Assembly: GCA_017644045.1 (NCBI GenBank) | Contig: JAEPMI010000012.1 | Location: 1 to 64,000 of the forward strand | Length of the DNA: 64,000 bases | Source: Deltaproteobacteria bacterium | GTDB taxonomy: Bacteria; Myxococcota_A; Polyangia; Polyangiales; Houyiibacteriaceae | Direction of reading: 5' to 3' | Shown: piece after piece, positions 8,048 through 18,011 of the stretch | Numbering within the stretch: position 1 is the first letter of the stretch | Layout of the letters: each line of letters starts with the position of its first letter | Position numbers and translations under genes: made by a program | Notes under the pieces: generated by a model | Told to the model about the DNA's origin: nothing | Database searches by the model: none | Seen by the model: the letters and a program-made list of their open reading frames with translations, nothing else

Positions 8048-8932
8048 TCAGGCTGGCGACCCGAGCGCGGCACGTGTTCGAGGCGCGAGCTCGTTGAGCC
8101 GGAGCGCCTCGCCGACCAGATGACCGACGATCGGGTCCCGTCCCATCTCCCGGGCCGCGGCCAAGGCCTCGGCGAGACGGCCGAGCGCCTCGAAGGCATG
8201 GATGCGGTACACCGCGAACATCATGCGGTACTGGTGGGCTTCCGGGACCTCGCCGGATCGAGCGCCGACGACGTCGAGGGCCGCGGCGTGCTCGCCCGAG
8301 CACGCGAGCACTCCGGCGAGGCCGATGCGGTAGCCGCTGTCGAGCACGATGTCCTCAGCGCTCGGATCGCACTTGGCGATCCACTCGCGCGCAGCGTCGA
8401 GCTCCCCAAACCGCGCCGCGGCCCCGGCGAGGTTCACGAACAAGAGGTGCCGAAAACCAGGGTCGCTCACCTCTTCGATCGCACGCTCGAGCACGCCCCG
8501 GCGCGACCGGTGCTCGCCGTGCATGCCGTAGCCCTGATTGAGCTGCGTGGCGCACCACCAGAGCAACCGCTGGTGGTCGAAGGTCGGCTGCACGCGGACG
8601 AGCGCGACGGCTTCGCGAAACCGCTGCGCCAGCTGGTCGAGGACGGGTCGCAGACCCGCCTGAGTCAGCCCCTCGCAACCCGGCGGCGGGGTGACGGTCG
8701 AGTACGGGTTCTCCGGCAGTGGCCGTCCGCTCGCCATCCGGAGCTTCGCGATGCGGGCCGGCCCCTCGAGCGCGTGAGCGGGCCGAACGGCGGCGAGCCG
8801 CCGCTCGCCGACGACCATCACCACGCCGCAGTACGAGCACGCGACCGAGCCCCCGTCCGGCGGCGCGTCGAAGGGGGCGCCGCACTTCTCGCAGCTCAGG
8901 ACACGAAGCTCGATGTCGAAGGTCGCCGTCAC
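8048..8932 (-). CDS. Zinc-ribbon protein with TPR-like helical region
   Basis: 294 residues, GTG start. Residues about 14-37 form a zinc ribbon (CEKCGAPF and CSYCG, two CxxC pairs). Residues about 100-290 are helix-rich with alternating Leu/Ala as in TPR-type solenoids (LLFVNLAGAAARFGELDAAREWI; AVYRIHAFEALGRLAEALAAAREMG). It is probably an adaptor or regulatory protein, but no partner is known. TAGTCT ends seven bases before the start, and two palindromes separate it from the divergent catalase gene. Confidence 0.7.
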   Translation of the reverse strand: MTATFDIELRVLSCEKCGAPFDAPPDGGSVACSYCGVVMVVGERRLAAVRPAHALEGPARIAKLRMASGRPLPENPYSTVTPPPGCEGLTQAGLRPVLDQLAQRFREAVALVRVQPTFDHQRLLWWCATQLNQGYGMHGEHRSRRGVLERAIEEVSDPGFRHLLFVNLAGAAARFGELDAAREWIAKCDPSAEDIVLDSGYRIGLAGVLACSGEHAAALDVVGARSGEVPEAHQYRMMFAVYRIHAFEALGRLAEALAAAREMGRDPIVGHLVGEALRLNELAPRTRAALGSPA

Positions 8933-8939
8933 CGTGGTG

Positions 8940-8945
8940 AGACTA
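8940..8945 (-). promoter_or_regulatory. TAGTCT -10-like box, 7 nt before GTG 8932
   Basis: TAGTCT read on the minus strand ends seven bases before the GTG start. No Shine-Dalgarno is present. Confidence 0.45.
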
Positions 8946-8967
8946 CCAGCCCATCCGGCCCAACGGA

Positions 8968-8998
8968 CTCGAGTGGCACGTCAGTGCACCCACTCGAG
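8968..8998. promoter_or_regulatory. 9-bp-arm palindrome upstream of catalase
   Basis: CTCGAGTGG (8968-8976) and CCACTCGAG (8990-8998) are perfect reverse complements around 13 bases. It sits between the divergent zinc-ribbon and catalase genes and could be an operator or hairpin. Confidence 0.5.
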
Positions 8999-9029
8999 CG
9001 ACCAGCCGCTCGGCGGCTGGCCATGAGGT

Positions 9030-9046
9030 CGAGGCAACTTGCCTCG
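9030..9046. promoter_or_regulatory. 8-bp-arm palindrome upstream of catalase
   Basis: CGAGGCAA-C-TTGCCTCG is a perfect palindrome around one central base. TTGACG follows directly (9047-9052) and could be a -35 element. The position suits an operator for the catalase gene. The factor is unknown. Confidence 0.55.
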
Positions 9047-9084
9047 TTGACGAGCTCTTCGAGAACCCCAGAAGGGATCTCCCC

Positions 9085-9094
9085 AAAGGAGGTG
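9085..9094 (+). promoter_or_regulatory. Strong Shine-Dalgarno for catalase
   Basis: AAAGGAGGTG lies about seven bases before GTG 9101 and decides that start over the longer upstream reading frame. It contrasts with the many SD-less starts elsewhere in the window. Confidence 0.8.
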
Positions 9095-9100
9095 TGTGAA

Positions 9101-11209
9101 GTGGCGAGTGACAAGAAGACCCGGCGCCTGCGAAAGCCCAAAGCGAAGAAGCAACAGGTCGGGAACGGCGGTGAGACGCATCAGCAGGCCAAGCGGCGTG
9201 AAGACGCACTGACCACCGATCAGGGGGTGCCGATCGCCGACAACCAGAGCTCGTTGAAGGCTGGTCCCCGCGGACCCTCGCTACTGGAGGACTTCATCCT
9301 CCGCGAGAAGATCACTCACTTCGACCACGAGCGGATTCCCGAGCGGGTGGTGCACGCGCGGGGCTATGGCGCGCACGGCTTCTTCCAGGCCTACCCCGCA
9401 GCCAAGAAGCTATCGAAGGCCGCGTTCCTGCAGGACAGCGACGCGAAGACTCCGGTCTTCGTGCGTTTCTCGACCGTCGCCGGTAGCAAGGGTTCCCCGG
9501 ATCTGGCCCGAGATGTCCGCGGCTTCGCCGTGAAGTTCTACACGGACGATGGGATCTTCGACCTCGTCGGCAACAACATCCCCGTCTTCTTCATTCAGGA
9601 CGCCATCAAGTTCCCGGACCTGATTCATTCGGTGAAGCCCGAGCGAGACCGAGGCTTCCCTCAGGCTCAATCCGCGCACGACACCTTCTGGGACTTCGTC
9701 GGACTGACCCCCGAGAGCCTGCACATGCTGATGTGGGCGATGAGCGACCGCGCGATCCCGCGGTCGTTTCGGATGATGGACGGGTTTGGTGTCCACACCT
9801 TCCGCTTCATCGACAAGAAGGGGAAGTCGACCTTCGTGAAGTTCCACTGGCGGGCCATGCTCGGGAGCCAAGCGGTGATGTGGGACGAGGCGCTGAAGAT
9901 CAACGGCGCGGACCCCGACTTCCACCGAAAGGACCTGTGGAACGCCATCGAGAACGGCGACTACCCGGAGTGGGAGCTCTCGGTGCAGGCGTTCGACGAG
10001 GAGCAAGCGGACGCCTTCGACTTCGACATCCTCGACGCGAGCAAGCTGATTCCGGAGGAGCTGGTCCCACTGACACCCATCGGCAAGATGACCCTCGACC
10101 GCAACGTGGACGAGTTCTTCGCCGAGACCGAGCAGGTGGCCTTCTGTCCCTCGCACCTGGTCCCCGGCATCGACTTCACGAACGACCCGCTCTTGCAGGG
10201 TCGGCTCTTCTCCTACCTGGACACGCAGCTGAGCCGGCTCGGAGGCCCGAACTTCCACCAGATCCCGATCAACGCGCCGAAGTGCCCCGTCCACAACTTC
10301 CATCGGGGCGGTCACATGCAGATGCACGTACCGAAACGTGGCCGGGTGTCCTACGACCCCAACAGCCTGCCCGATGCGGTGAAGGCCGAGCACCCGAGCG
10401 GCTTCACCAGCTACCCGGAAGCGATGGAGGGGGACAAACGGCGCCTCCGCCCAGAGAGCTTCGGCGACCACTACTCGCAGGCGAGACTGTTCTGGAAGTC
10501 GATGACCGAACCGGAGCAGCGGCACATCGTGAACGCCTTCGCTTTCGAGCTCGGCAACTGTGAGGCGGAGCACATTCGCCGACGGATGCTCGGACACTTG
10601 GTGCACGTCGACGAGTCGCTCGCCGAGCGTGTGGCGGACGCGCTGGGGATGGAAGGAAAGGCGGAGACGATCGAGCCGACCGTGCCGCCCCGGGACCCCG
10701 ATCCGTCCCCGGCCCTGAGCATGGTCGCCAATCTGCCGGAGACGCTGCAGGGGCGGAAGCTCGCCGTGCTCGTCGCCGACGGGAGCGACCCGGCGCTCGT
10801 GGACGCGCTTCGCCGACGGGGGAAGAAGGAGGGGGCGAACGTCGTCGTCGTCGCACCGAAGATCGGTGGTGCGAAGGGCAAGGGCGGGAAGAAGATCGGC
10901 GCCGACGCCAGCCTCGGGGCGGCCCCGTCGGTGCTCTTCGACGCCGTGGTCGTCGCGCTCGTTGGCCACGGAGCCGAGTCCATCGCGAAGGAGGCAGACG
11001 CCAAGGATTTCCTCAGCGACGCCTATCGACACTGCAAGATCATCGGGCGCGTCGAAGGCTCCGACCCGCTCTTCGAGGCGGCAGGCGTTCCCATCGATGC
11101 CGACGAGGGACTGGTCAAGGTCGCCGAGCGAAAGCTGAAGCCCTTCTTCGAAGCGGCGAAGCGACACCGTATCTGGGAGCGCGAAACCGAAGTCACGTCG
11201 GCGGGCTGA
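9101..11209 (+). CDS. katE: Large-subunit (clade II, HPII-type) catalase
   Basis: 702 residues. It disproportionates hydrogen peroxide using heme. The catalase core spans about 45-540: distal His85 in [33 protein letters not shown], Asn159 in VGNNIPVFF and the proximal heme ligand Tyr372 in [16 protein letters not shown]-terminal DJ-1/flavodoxin-like domain (from about 548, KLAVLVADG) marks the large-subunit clade, as in E. coli HPII. A Lys-rich N-terminus precedes the core. The start is GTG 9101 with a strong SD. The upstream region has two palindromes. A DUF421 gene follows four bases later, suggesting co-transcription. Confidence 0.96.
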   Translation: MASDKKTRRLRKPKAKKQQVGNGGETHQQAKRREDALTTDQGVPIADNQSSLKAGPRGPSLLEDFILREKITHFDHERIPERVVHARGYGAHGFFQAYPAAKKLSKAAFLQDSDAKTPVFVRFSTVAGSKGSPDLARDVRGFAVKFYTDDGIFDLVGNNIPVFFIQDAIKFPDLIHSVKPERDRGFPQAQSAHDTFWDFVGLTPESLHMLMWAMSDRAIPRSFRMMDGFGVHTFRFIDKKGKSTFVKFHWRAMLGSQAVMWDEALKINGADPDFHRKDLWNAIENGDYPEWELSVQAFDEEQADAFDFDILDASKLIPEELVPLTPIGKMTLDRNVDEFFAETEQVAFCPSHLVPGIDFTNDPLLQGRLFSYLDTQLSRLGGPNFHQIPINAPKCPVHNFHRGGHMQMHVPKRGRVSYDPNSLPDAVKAEHPSGFTSYPEAMEGDKRRLRPESFGDHYSQARLFWKSMTEPEQRHIVNAFAFELGNCEAEHIRRRMLGHLVHVDESLAERVADALGMEGKAETIEPTVPPRDPDPSPALSMVANLPETLQGRKLAVLVADGSDPALVDALRRRGKKEGANVVVVAPKIGGAKGKGGKKIGADASLGAAPSVLFDAVVVALVGHGAESIAKEADAKDFLSDAYRHCKIIGRVEGSDPLFEAAGVPIDADEGLVKVAERKLKPFFEAAKRHRIWERETEVTSAG

Positions 11210-11213
11210 CCTC

Positions 11214-11798
11214 ATGCCGGCTTGGAACGACTGGCTCCGAGAGTGGATGGGGACCGCCTGGTACGAGGGCGTCCTCATCCTGCTCTCGGTCGTCGGGGTC
11301 TACGTCGCGGTGATCCTGCTCACCCGAATCTTCGGGCTGCGCAGCTTCTCGAAGATGTCGAGCTTCGACTTCGCCGCGACCGTCGCGGTGGGATCGGTGA
11401 TGGCCTCGACGGTCACCTCGCGTCAGCCCTCGCTCGCCCACGGGGCGCTGGCGCTCTTCGGGCTCTATCTCGTCCAATGGGTCACGGCGCGCCTGCGGCT
11501 CCGGCTCCCGGGCGTGAGCAAGCCGGTCGACAACACCCCCGTCGTGCTGATGGCAGACGGCCACTTCTGCGAGAACGCGATGCTCGCCGCTCAGGTGTCG
11601 CGTGGCGATGTCTACGCCAAGCTGCGATCGGCGAACGTCTTCCGGCTACGAGAGGTCCGTGCGGTGGTGCTGGAGACCACCGGAGACATCTCCGTGCTGC
11701 ACGGTGACGCCGACCGGCCACTCGACGCAGAGCTCCTCGAAGGCGTCGAGGGGTCGGACGCGGTGCGAAAGGATGATTCGACCGCCCCGCGGACTTGA
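11214..11798 (+). CDS. DUF421 (YetF-type) membrane protein
   Basis: 194 residues. Two or three N-terminal membrane segments (about 17-40, 45-65, 72-92) precede a soluble domain. DUF421 landmarks are visible: RIFGLRSFSKMSSFDFAATV, then VLMADGHFCENAML and LRSANVFRLREVRAVVLETTG. Members of this family occur next to catalases and stress genes in several bacteria, and its tight position behind the catalase agrees. The biochemical role is unknown. No start ambiguity: ATG four bases after the catalase stop. Confidence 0.87.
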   Translation: MPAWNDWLREWMGTAWYEGVLILLSVVGVYVAVILLTRIFGLRSFSKMSSFDFAATVAVGSVMASTVTSRQPSLAHGALALFGLYLVQWVTARLRLRLPGVSKPVDNTPVVLMADGHFCENAMLAAQVSRGDVYAKLRSANVFRLREVRAVVLETTGDISVLHGDADRPLDAELLEGVEGSDAVRKDDSTAPRT

Positions 11799-11828
11799 CT
11801 CTACCGACCCCTCCCGGAGGATCGACTC

Positions 11829-12650
11829 ATGCCTCTCAATGACTGGTTTTCGGGCCGCTATACCCTGGCGCGACAGGAGCTGGAGGCCCGGCTCACCGCC
11901 GCCCCGGACCCCCTGATCATTCGCGTTGGTCCGGAGCTGATGTACTGGCATCACGGCCGTCGCCGAACGGCGCGGCTGATGACCGATCCCTACGAGCGGG
12001 CCAAGGCGGTCAGCCACGCGCCGGCCGCGATCTTCCTCGCCCTCCGCGGGCGGGTCGGCGTCGCGCTGACCGCGGACGAGCTCTCGGTGCTGCGCGACCT
12101 CGATCGGGACCTGCTGGACGAGCAGACGGAAGACGACTCCATGGCAGCGCAGCGAATGCTGGCCGGATGCCACGACTTCCTCGAAGGGGTCATCACGGAG
12201 GAGTCGGTGGGAGTCGACGCGATGAGTGCCTTCGCCGCCGCGGTTCTCGAACCGATGAGCAGCCTCATCCACGAAGGCACGCGCGCGTACCTCGAGGCTC
12301 TCCACGACACCGTGTCGGAGTGGACGGAACGATGGGACGAGCAGACCTGGGCCCAACTGCTCGTGGTCATCTGCGCCGGGCATGCGCCTCGCTACAAGGA
12401 GTCCACCCGCACCTACTTCACTCGGCTTCTCGGTGAGACCCATGGGCTCGGCGCACGGGGCGAGGCGCAGGTGGTGTATGCAGAAGCGATCGACAGCGAG
12501 GATGACGCGATCCGTCTCGCTGGGGAGCACCTCCTCAACCGGGAGCTCGGGCGCTTCTTCATGAACAGCTCGGTCGCACTCCAAGAAGATGTGCTCGGCG
12601 ACGCGACGCGCGTGATCCTGGACGAGGTTCTGCAATCCCGCTCCCCGTGA
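11829..12650 (+). CDS. Hypothetical helical protein
   Basis: 273 residues with no signal peptide or membrane segment. It is helix-rich and acidic, with two conserved-looking stretches (AVSHAPAAIFLALRGRVG; EWTERWDEQTWAQLLVVICAGHAPRYKE). ATG follows a good SD (GGAGG, about 11 bases before). It ends seven bases from a convergent FAD oxidoreductase gene. I do not recognise the family; its position after catalase and DUF421 hints at a stress role, but that is a guess. Confidence 0.7.
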   Translation: MPLNDWFSGRYTLARQELEARLTAAPDPLIIRVGPELMYWHHGRRRTARLMTDPYERAKAVSHAPAAIFLALRGRVGVALTADELSVLRDLDRDLLDEQTEDDSMAAQRMLAGCHDFLEGVITEESVGVDAMSAFAAAVLEPMSSLIHEGTRAYLEALHDTVSEWTERWDEQTWAQLLVVICAGHAPRYKESTRTYFTRLLGETHGLGARGEAQVVYAEAIDSEDDAIRLAGEHLLNRELGRFFMNSSVALQEDVLGDATRVILDEVLQSRSP

Positions 12651-12657
12651 CAGCGTA

Positions 12658-14025
12658 CTAGGTGTGCATCGCGGGTCGCTCTCCGGGCGCTCGCTGCGGT
12701 GAAACCCGGGAACGCCGAGGCATGGGGCCCGTCACGTCGGGCGCGTCGCCAAAGAGGAGGCCCGCCGCGCGCGACCAGGCGGGGAGCTTCGCGGGGTCCT
12801 CTGGGTAGCGCCGGTAGAGCGCCTTGGCCAGCTCCATCTTGGCGATGGTTCCGACCACGCGCGCGCCGAGGCCGCGGGCCTGCACGAGCCCGCGGAGCTT
12901 CGCCGGCAACACCTCGGGCGGAAAGTCCGGCGCCACCTGGAGCTTGGCCGCCTTGGCGGTGATCTGATCCATGAGCCCGGTGCGGAGCAGCGTGCCGAGC
13001 TCCGCCTCGCCCATCCGCTGCGTGAACCGGCGGAAGACGTCGTAGGCGGCGAACTTCCCGCCCTCGGTTCGCATCCAGTCGGCCGCGAATGCGTGCGCGC
13101 CGCGACCGTCCGCCAGGGCGTCCGCGAGCTTTCGCGCAGCGATCATCCCGGCCCCGATCCCCGAACCGTGCGCCGGGAAGACCTGCGACGCGGCATCGCC
13201 GATGGCGATCACTCGCCCGTCGGTGAGCCGGTCGAAGGGCCGTCGCACCGGGATGGCGCGGGAGCCGGTGTGGATCTCCTCGCCGATCCACTCGTGCCGG
13301 TCGGCGAAGCTGCGAAGGAGGGCCGTGCCCGAGGGGTTGCCCTCCCCTGGGATCGTGCCCGTGAGGATGCCGACCTCGTCCCCGTGCACGTGGACGTTGA
13401 GGATCGAGTAGCCCCCCGCGACGCCGGCGAAGCACAGGTTGTCGCCGAAGCTCGCGTCGTGCTGCGCCCAGAACGCCCGCGCTGCGACCTCGTCGGCCAG
13501 GCGGAAGGTGGACTGGCTCGCGGAGCAGAGGTCGCGGGCCGAGACCTTCGGCGGCTCGAGCAGCCGCAACCCCGCGAGGCCCGAGGCGTCCACGACCCAG
13601 CGAGAGCGGACCGACCCCGCGGCGGTGTGCACGTGTTGGTCGTCGACCGCGTCCACGCGAACGCCACCGACGAGCGTCGCGCCCACACCCGCGGCGAGCC
13701 CCTGCAGCCGCGCGACGAGCTTCCGCATGTCGAGCTCGGGCGCGCCGTAGCTGTCGAGCTCGATGCGCCGCGGCCCCCACCCGGCGAAGAGGTAGAAGGG
13801 GCGATTGCCGCCCACGATCTCGTCGCCCTGGGGCAGCGGGATGTCGGCCGCCTCGAAGAGGTTTTCGGCCACGCTGTTGACCCAGTGCGCACCCGCGCCA
13901 TCGAGAGGGCGGCGGTCGAGGCAGAGTGCACTCATCCCGCGACGCGCGAGCTGGTAGGCGGCGGCGGCGCCGGCGGTGCCAGCTCCGATGATGACGACGT
14001 CGACCCGGTCGGGGAGCGAGCTCAT
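12658..14025 (-). CDS. FAD-dependent oxidoreductase, geranylgeranyl-reductase/halogenase-like
   Basis: 455 residues from ATG 14025. The FAD Rossmann motif DVVIIGAGTAGAAAAYQLAR starts at about residue 9. The second FAD motif GRVIAIGDAASQVFPAHGSGIGAGM is typical of group-A flavin monooxygenases and geranylgeranyl reductases. The Gly-rich phosphate-binding residues are intact. It likely reduces or hydroxylates a lipid or aromatic substrate in the cytosol; the substrate is unknown. TATGGG ends six bases before the ATG (leaderless-type). It is convergent with the preceding helical protein. Confidence 0.85.
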   Translation of the reverse strand: MSSLPDRVDVVIIGAGTAGAAAAYQLARRGMSALCLDRRPLDGAGAHWVNSVAENLFEAADIPLPQGDEIVGGNRPFYLFAGWGPRRIELDSYGAPELDMRKLVARLQGLAAGVGATLVGGVRVDAVDDQHVHTAAGSVRSRWVVDASGLAGLRLLEPPKVSARDLCSASQSTFRLADEVAARAFWAQHDASFGDNLCFAGVAGGYSILNVHVHGDEVGILTGTIPGEGNPSGTALLRSFADRHEWIGEEIHTGSRAIPVRRPFDRLTDGRVIAIGDAASQVFPAHGSGIGAGMIAARKLADALADGRGAHAFAADWMRTEGGKFAAYDVFRRFTQRMGEAELGTLLRTGLMDQITAKAAKLQVAPDFPPEVLPAKLRGLVQARGLGARVVGTIAKMELAKALYRRYPEDPAKLPAWSRAAGLLFGDAPDVTGPMPRRSRVSPQRAPGERPAMHT

Positions 14026-14031
14026 CTCGAC

Positions 14032-14037
14032 CCCATA
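14032..14037 (-). promoter_or_regulatory. TATGGG -10-like box, 6 nt before ATG 14025
   Basis: TATGGG on the minus strand ends six bases before the ATG, with no SD between. The final base departs from TANNNT, but the same hexamer occurs at the same spacing before the SufT-like gene. Confidence 0.35.
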
Positions 14038-14094
14038 GCCCAACCCGAGCACAAGTGCGACCAGTCGGTCACACTTGGGCTCTGAAACGAGGGC

Positions 14095-14334
14095 TCAGCG
14101 CAGGAGGAGCCAGGCGACCACGGCCACCACAACCAACGTCCAGAAGCCGATGATGAGCCGCAGCCCACGGACACCGTTGTCGACCGGAGCCTCTCCGATC
14201 TCGGGGCTCGACGCCCTGCCCTGGTGAGCGGCCACCCTCACGCGGCTCGTTCGGCGGATGCCGGACGGCCGTTCATCGGGGTCCGCGTCGTTGCTCCCTG
14301 CGTCGCGAGGATCGATTTCCGGTGCTGCGCTCAT
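14095..14334 (-). CDS. Small single-pass membrane protein
   Basis: 79 residues. A charged Asp/Arg-rich N-terminal region (about 1-50) is followed by one membrane segment (about 57-77, LIIGFWTLVVVAVVAWLLL) and a final Arg. The start is ATG 14334 because GAGAGGAG lies about seven bases upstream, a strong Shine-Dalgarno. Probably a tail-anchored cytoplasmic protein. Family not recognised. Confidence 0.7.
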   Translation of the reverse strand: MSAAPEIDPRDAGSNDADPDERPSGIRRTSRVRVAAHQGRASSPEIGEAPVDNGVRGLRLIIGFWTLVVVAVVAWLLLR

Positions 14335-14457
14335 GGGCTCCTCTCGAGCGACGGCATTTGCCATCGAAGCTCCATTCTTTGGGCCGTTCGTACTGGAACG
14401 CCAGAGATTTCAATGTCGCGGGAAAACGACGGTGCGGTGTTCGAGCGGCCGACCGGG

Positions 14458-15477
<1,020 letters not shown>

Positions 15478-15502
15478 TCATTCGTGTCATCATCGCGCCT
15501 TG

Positions 15503-16456
15503 ATGACGGCAGCTCTTGCCCAGGCGTCCCGCCCCTTGATGGTGGATCTTCACGCGGCCCTGCGAAACCTGGACCCCGCCCGCTGGCGTGCCGAGAAGGC
15601 AGCCCAGGTGCGGGCCCAGCTCGAGCGGATCACGGAGGGGCTGAGCGCCCTCGCAGAGCGCGCCGCCCCCGAGGCCGACAAGACCCTCGTGGAGCGGCTC
15701 CAGGCCTTCGCCGCCCTCCTCCGGGCAAAGCTACCTCACCTGCCCGAGGCGAGCGCCGCCGAGCCGTGGGTCGAGGTCCGCCAGGAGCTGCAGCCCGCGT
15801 ACGAGGATCTGGTGCAGGCCCTCCGCGAGCAGGCGGTGCACGTGCCCAGCCTGCGACCGACGAACTACGTCCGGAACGTCTTCCACGTCCTGAACTCGGT
15901 GCTGGTCATCGCGCTCATCGAGCTGGTGCCCTTCGAGTACATCATGTGGCCCGCGAGCTGCGCGCTCGGGCTCGTGCTCTTCCTGGAGATCTCGCGGCGC
16001 TTCAGCCCGGCCTGGAACGACAAGATCATGGCCCTCTTCGGGCCGGTCGCGCACCCCTACGAGAACCACCGGGTCAACTCCGGGACGTGGTTCGTGATCG
16101 CGCTCTTCTTCCTCGCGCTCACGGGTCGCCCAGAGCTGGGGGCGATGGGTGTCGCCGTGCTCGGCTTCGCCGATCCGGCGGCCGCGCTCATCGGTCGTCG
16201 CTTCGGCAAACACCCGCTGGTGAACGGCCGGACCCTCGAGGGCAGCGGCGCGTTCTTCGTCGTCGCCGTGATCGCCATCCTGACGGTGCTGCTCACCCTG
16301 CACCCCGGACTGGTCACCGGCTGGCGCCTGCCCCTGGTCGCCGTCGGAGCGGGCCTCGCAGGCACCCTCTTCGAGCTCTTCAGCTTCCGGATCGACGACA
16401 ACCTCTCGATCCCCCTCGGCACCGCGGGCGTCGCCGCGGCGCTCCTGCTCATCTAG
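15503..16456 (+). CDS. Dolichol/diacylglycerol kinase-like CTP-dependent membrane enzyme
   Basis: 317 residues from ATG 15503. A soluble N-terminal helical region (about 1-120) precedes about six membrane segments (130-317). Family landmarks of the DGK1/SEC59/VTE5 cytidylyltransferase-like kinases are seen: ENHRVNSGTWFVIAL, GFADPAAALIGRRFGKHPL, NGRTLEGSGAFF and DDNLSIPLGTA near the end. It should phosphorylate a polyprenol or diacylglycerol with CTP in the membrane. It ends one base from a convergent hydrolase gene. Confidence 0.85.
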   Translation: MTAALAQASRPLMVDLHAALRNLDPARWRAEKAAQVRAQLERITEGLSALAERAAPEADKTLVERLQAFAALLRAKLPHLPEASAAEPWVEVRQELQPAYEDLVQALREQAVHVPSLRPTNYVRNVFHVLNSVLVIALIELVPFEYIMWPASCALGLVLFLEISRRFSPAWNDKIMALFGPVAHPYENHRVNSGTWFVIALFFLALTGRPELGAMGVAVLGFADPAAALIGRRFGKHPLVNGRTLEGSGAFFVVAVIAILTVLLTLHPGLVTGWRLPLVAVGAGLAGTLFELFSFRIDDNLSIPLGTAGVAAALLLI

Positions 16457-16457
16457 C

Positions 16458-17402
16458 TCAGGGGTGCAGCGTGGTGCCGACCGCGTAGTGGTCGCTGAGC
16501 GCGAGCTTGCCGGTCTGGAAAGGCTCGACGGCGGCCGCCTTGCAGTGGAGCTTCTTCAGCCGCGAGAGCTCCGCGTGCGGGTCGTCCTCCGGGACGAAGT
16601 CGTAGGCGAACGCGTAGTCGATGCGCATCGCGCGCCGATCGTTGCCGCGGATCATCCGCGGGTTGGCGTGACCGTCCCAGGTGGCGCCGAGGGCGTTGCC
16701 GTTGAGCTCGCGGAAGAGATCGCGCGGGTGGTCGAGGATCGACATCATCGCGCGGTACTCGCCGGTGGTGGTGAGCCCCTGACAGCCGGTGCAGACCTCC
16801 TCGGCGCGCACGTTCATGTCGCCGACGAGGATCGCCGAGACGGCGCTCTTCTTGCCGACCGGGTGGAGCATGCCGCGGACGAAGCGCTGCAGCTGCCGGA
16901 GCTGGTGGCGGCGGGTGTGGTCGCCGCTCGCCTGCAGGTGGGCCGCGAAGAGGTAGAGCTGGTGCGGCTTGGCCTTCCAGGCCTTCGGTGCCTTCAGGCA
17001 CACACCGAGCACGCCCTTGTCGGCCAGCGCGTCGGAGCCCTCCTTGGCGGCGAACTCCTCGAAGCGGTGGTGAACGATCTTCAGCTTCGACGCGATGAAG
17101 AGGCCGCTGTCCTCGTTGAGCAGGTCTCCAGCGTGGGCCTTGTCGATGACGTCATATCCAGCCTTCTCGAAGCCCCGCCGCAGCACCGCACGATTGGGCT
17201 CCTGGAACACCTCCTGGAGGCACACGACGTCCCAGCCTCCCGCGAGGATGGCGGCGAGGATCGCCTTCGTTCGAGCGTCGTCGGGGGTCGCATGCTTGCC
17301 CCGCTCCCAGAAGCCGATCGGCAGCCCCTTCGGGGCGACGCCCAGCTTCACGTGCGGCGGCAGGAGCTTGATGTTGTAGGTGAGGACACGGAGCTCGCTC
17401 AT
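16458..17402 (-). CDS. Endonuclease/exonuclease/phosphatase-family hydrolase (sphingomyelinase-like)
   Basis: 314 residues from ATG 17402. EEP motifs are present in order: LTYNIKLLPP, VCLQEVFQE, GLFIAS, LFAAHLQASGD, VGDMNVRAEE, RIDYAF and SDHYAVGTTL, supplying the metal-binding and catalytic Asn, Glu, Asp and His. Length and spacing recall neutral sphingomyelinases and phosphatases. No signal peptide is visible, so the enzyme is probably cytosolic; the substrate is uncertain. A TAACAT hexamer ends eight bases before the ATG. Confidence 0.85.
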   Translation of the reverse strand: MSELRVLTYNIKLLPPHVKLGVAPKGLPIGFWERGKHATPDDARTKAILAAILAGGWDVVCLQEVFQEPNRAVLRRGFEKAGYDVIDKAHAGDLLNEDSGLFIASKLKIVHHRFEEFAAKEGSDALADKGVLGVCLKAPKAWKAKPHQLYLFAAHLQASGDHTRRHQLRQLQRFVRGMLHPVGKKSAVSAILVGDMNVRAEEVCTGCQGLTTTGEYRAMMSILDHPRDLFRELNGNALGATWDGHANPRMIRGNDRRAMRIDYAFAYDFVPEDDPHAELSRLKKLHCKAAAVEPFQTGKLALSDHYAVGTTLHP

Positions 17403-17410
17403 GGATCGCG

Positions 17411-17416
17411 ATGTTA
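17411..17416 (-). promoter_or_regulatory. TAACAT -10-like box, 8 nt before ATG 17402
   Basis: TAACAT on the minus strand ends eight bases before the ATG. The spacing is slightly longer than the best leaderless-type sites, so a short leader is possible. Confidence 0.4.
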
Positions 17417-17484
17417 GGGAATCGTGACCGTGTGACCCCAATTCGCGGCTTGCCGGAGCCGGGGATTCTGCCATCACGAATGGC

Positions 17485-17958
17485 GTGAAGGTCCGCGAAC
17501 GCATCCACACGATCACCGAGCTCCTCTGCGCCGCCATCTACTCCGATGGGACGATGATGGGTGAGGAGGACGAGGAAGCTCGGCGGGTGCTCGCCGACCT
17601 CTTGTTGACCACTCCAGACGAGCTACCCGCGGAGGTGGATCAGCACATCCGCGAGTTCAGCATCATCGAGTTCGACATGGCCGACGCCGTTCGCGACTTC
17701 ATGTCGGACCCGCCGATGCAGAAGCGCCGGCTGCTCGAGCTCGTGACCAAGATGGTGGACGCCGACGGCGAGGTGGATCTGCGCGAGGACCAGTTCGTGC
17801 GCGATCTCGCCAAGACCCTCGAGATGGACCCCTCGGAGTACGACGACCTGGTCCTCGAGATCGAGGTCATCCAGCCGAAGGAGCGGATGCGCCGAAAGCG
17901 CGAGAGCTTCACCGGCCTGGTCGCCGTGCCGCCGCCCGTTCCCTCCGACGCCAAGTAG
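17485..17958 (+). CDS. TerB/DUF533-like cytosolic protein
   Basis: 157 residues, GTG start (no in-frame ATG is near). Two TerB-like halves are visible: LLCAAIYSDGTMMGEEDEEARRVLADLL at about 13-41 and LVTKMVDADGEVDLREDQFVRDL at about 86-108, each with an acidic turn typical of this domain. A Lys/Arg- and Pro-rich tail follows. TerB proteins are linked to stress and membrane-associated complexes. The start lies 83 bp from a divergent EEP hydrolase; release factor 3 follows 54 bp later. Confidence 0.75.
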   Translation: MKVRERIHTITELLCAAIYSDGTMMGEEDEEARRVLADLLLTTPDELPAEVDQHIREFSIIEFDMADAVRDFMSDPPMQKRRLLELVTKMVDADGEVDLREDQFVRDLAKTLEMDPSEYDDLVLEIEVIQPKERMRRKRESFTGLVAVPPPVPSDAK

Positions 17959-18011
17959 TCTTCCCCGAGGGGTAGCCCCCGCCGCCTTTCGTTGCTACAT
18001 CGCGCCACCCC

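Noticed and set aside
8968-8989. A sigma-54 promoter before catalase (TGGCACG, then TGC).
   Set aside because: The GG to GC spacing is nine bases, not ten, and TTGC is TGCA. It fits better as part of the palindrome.
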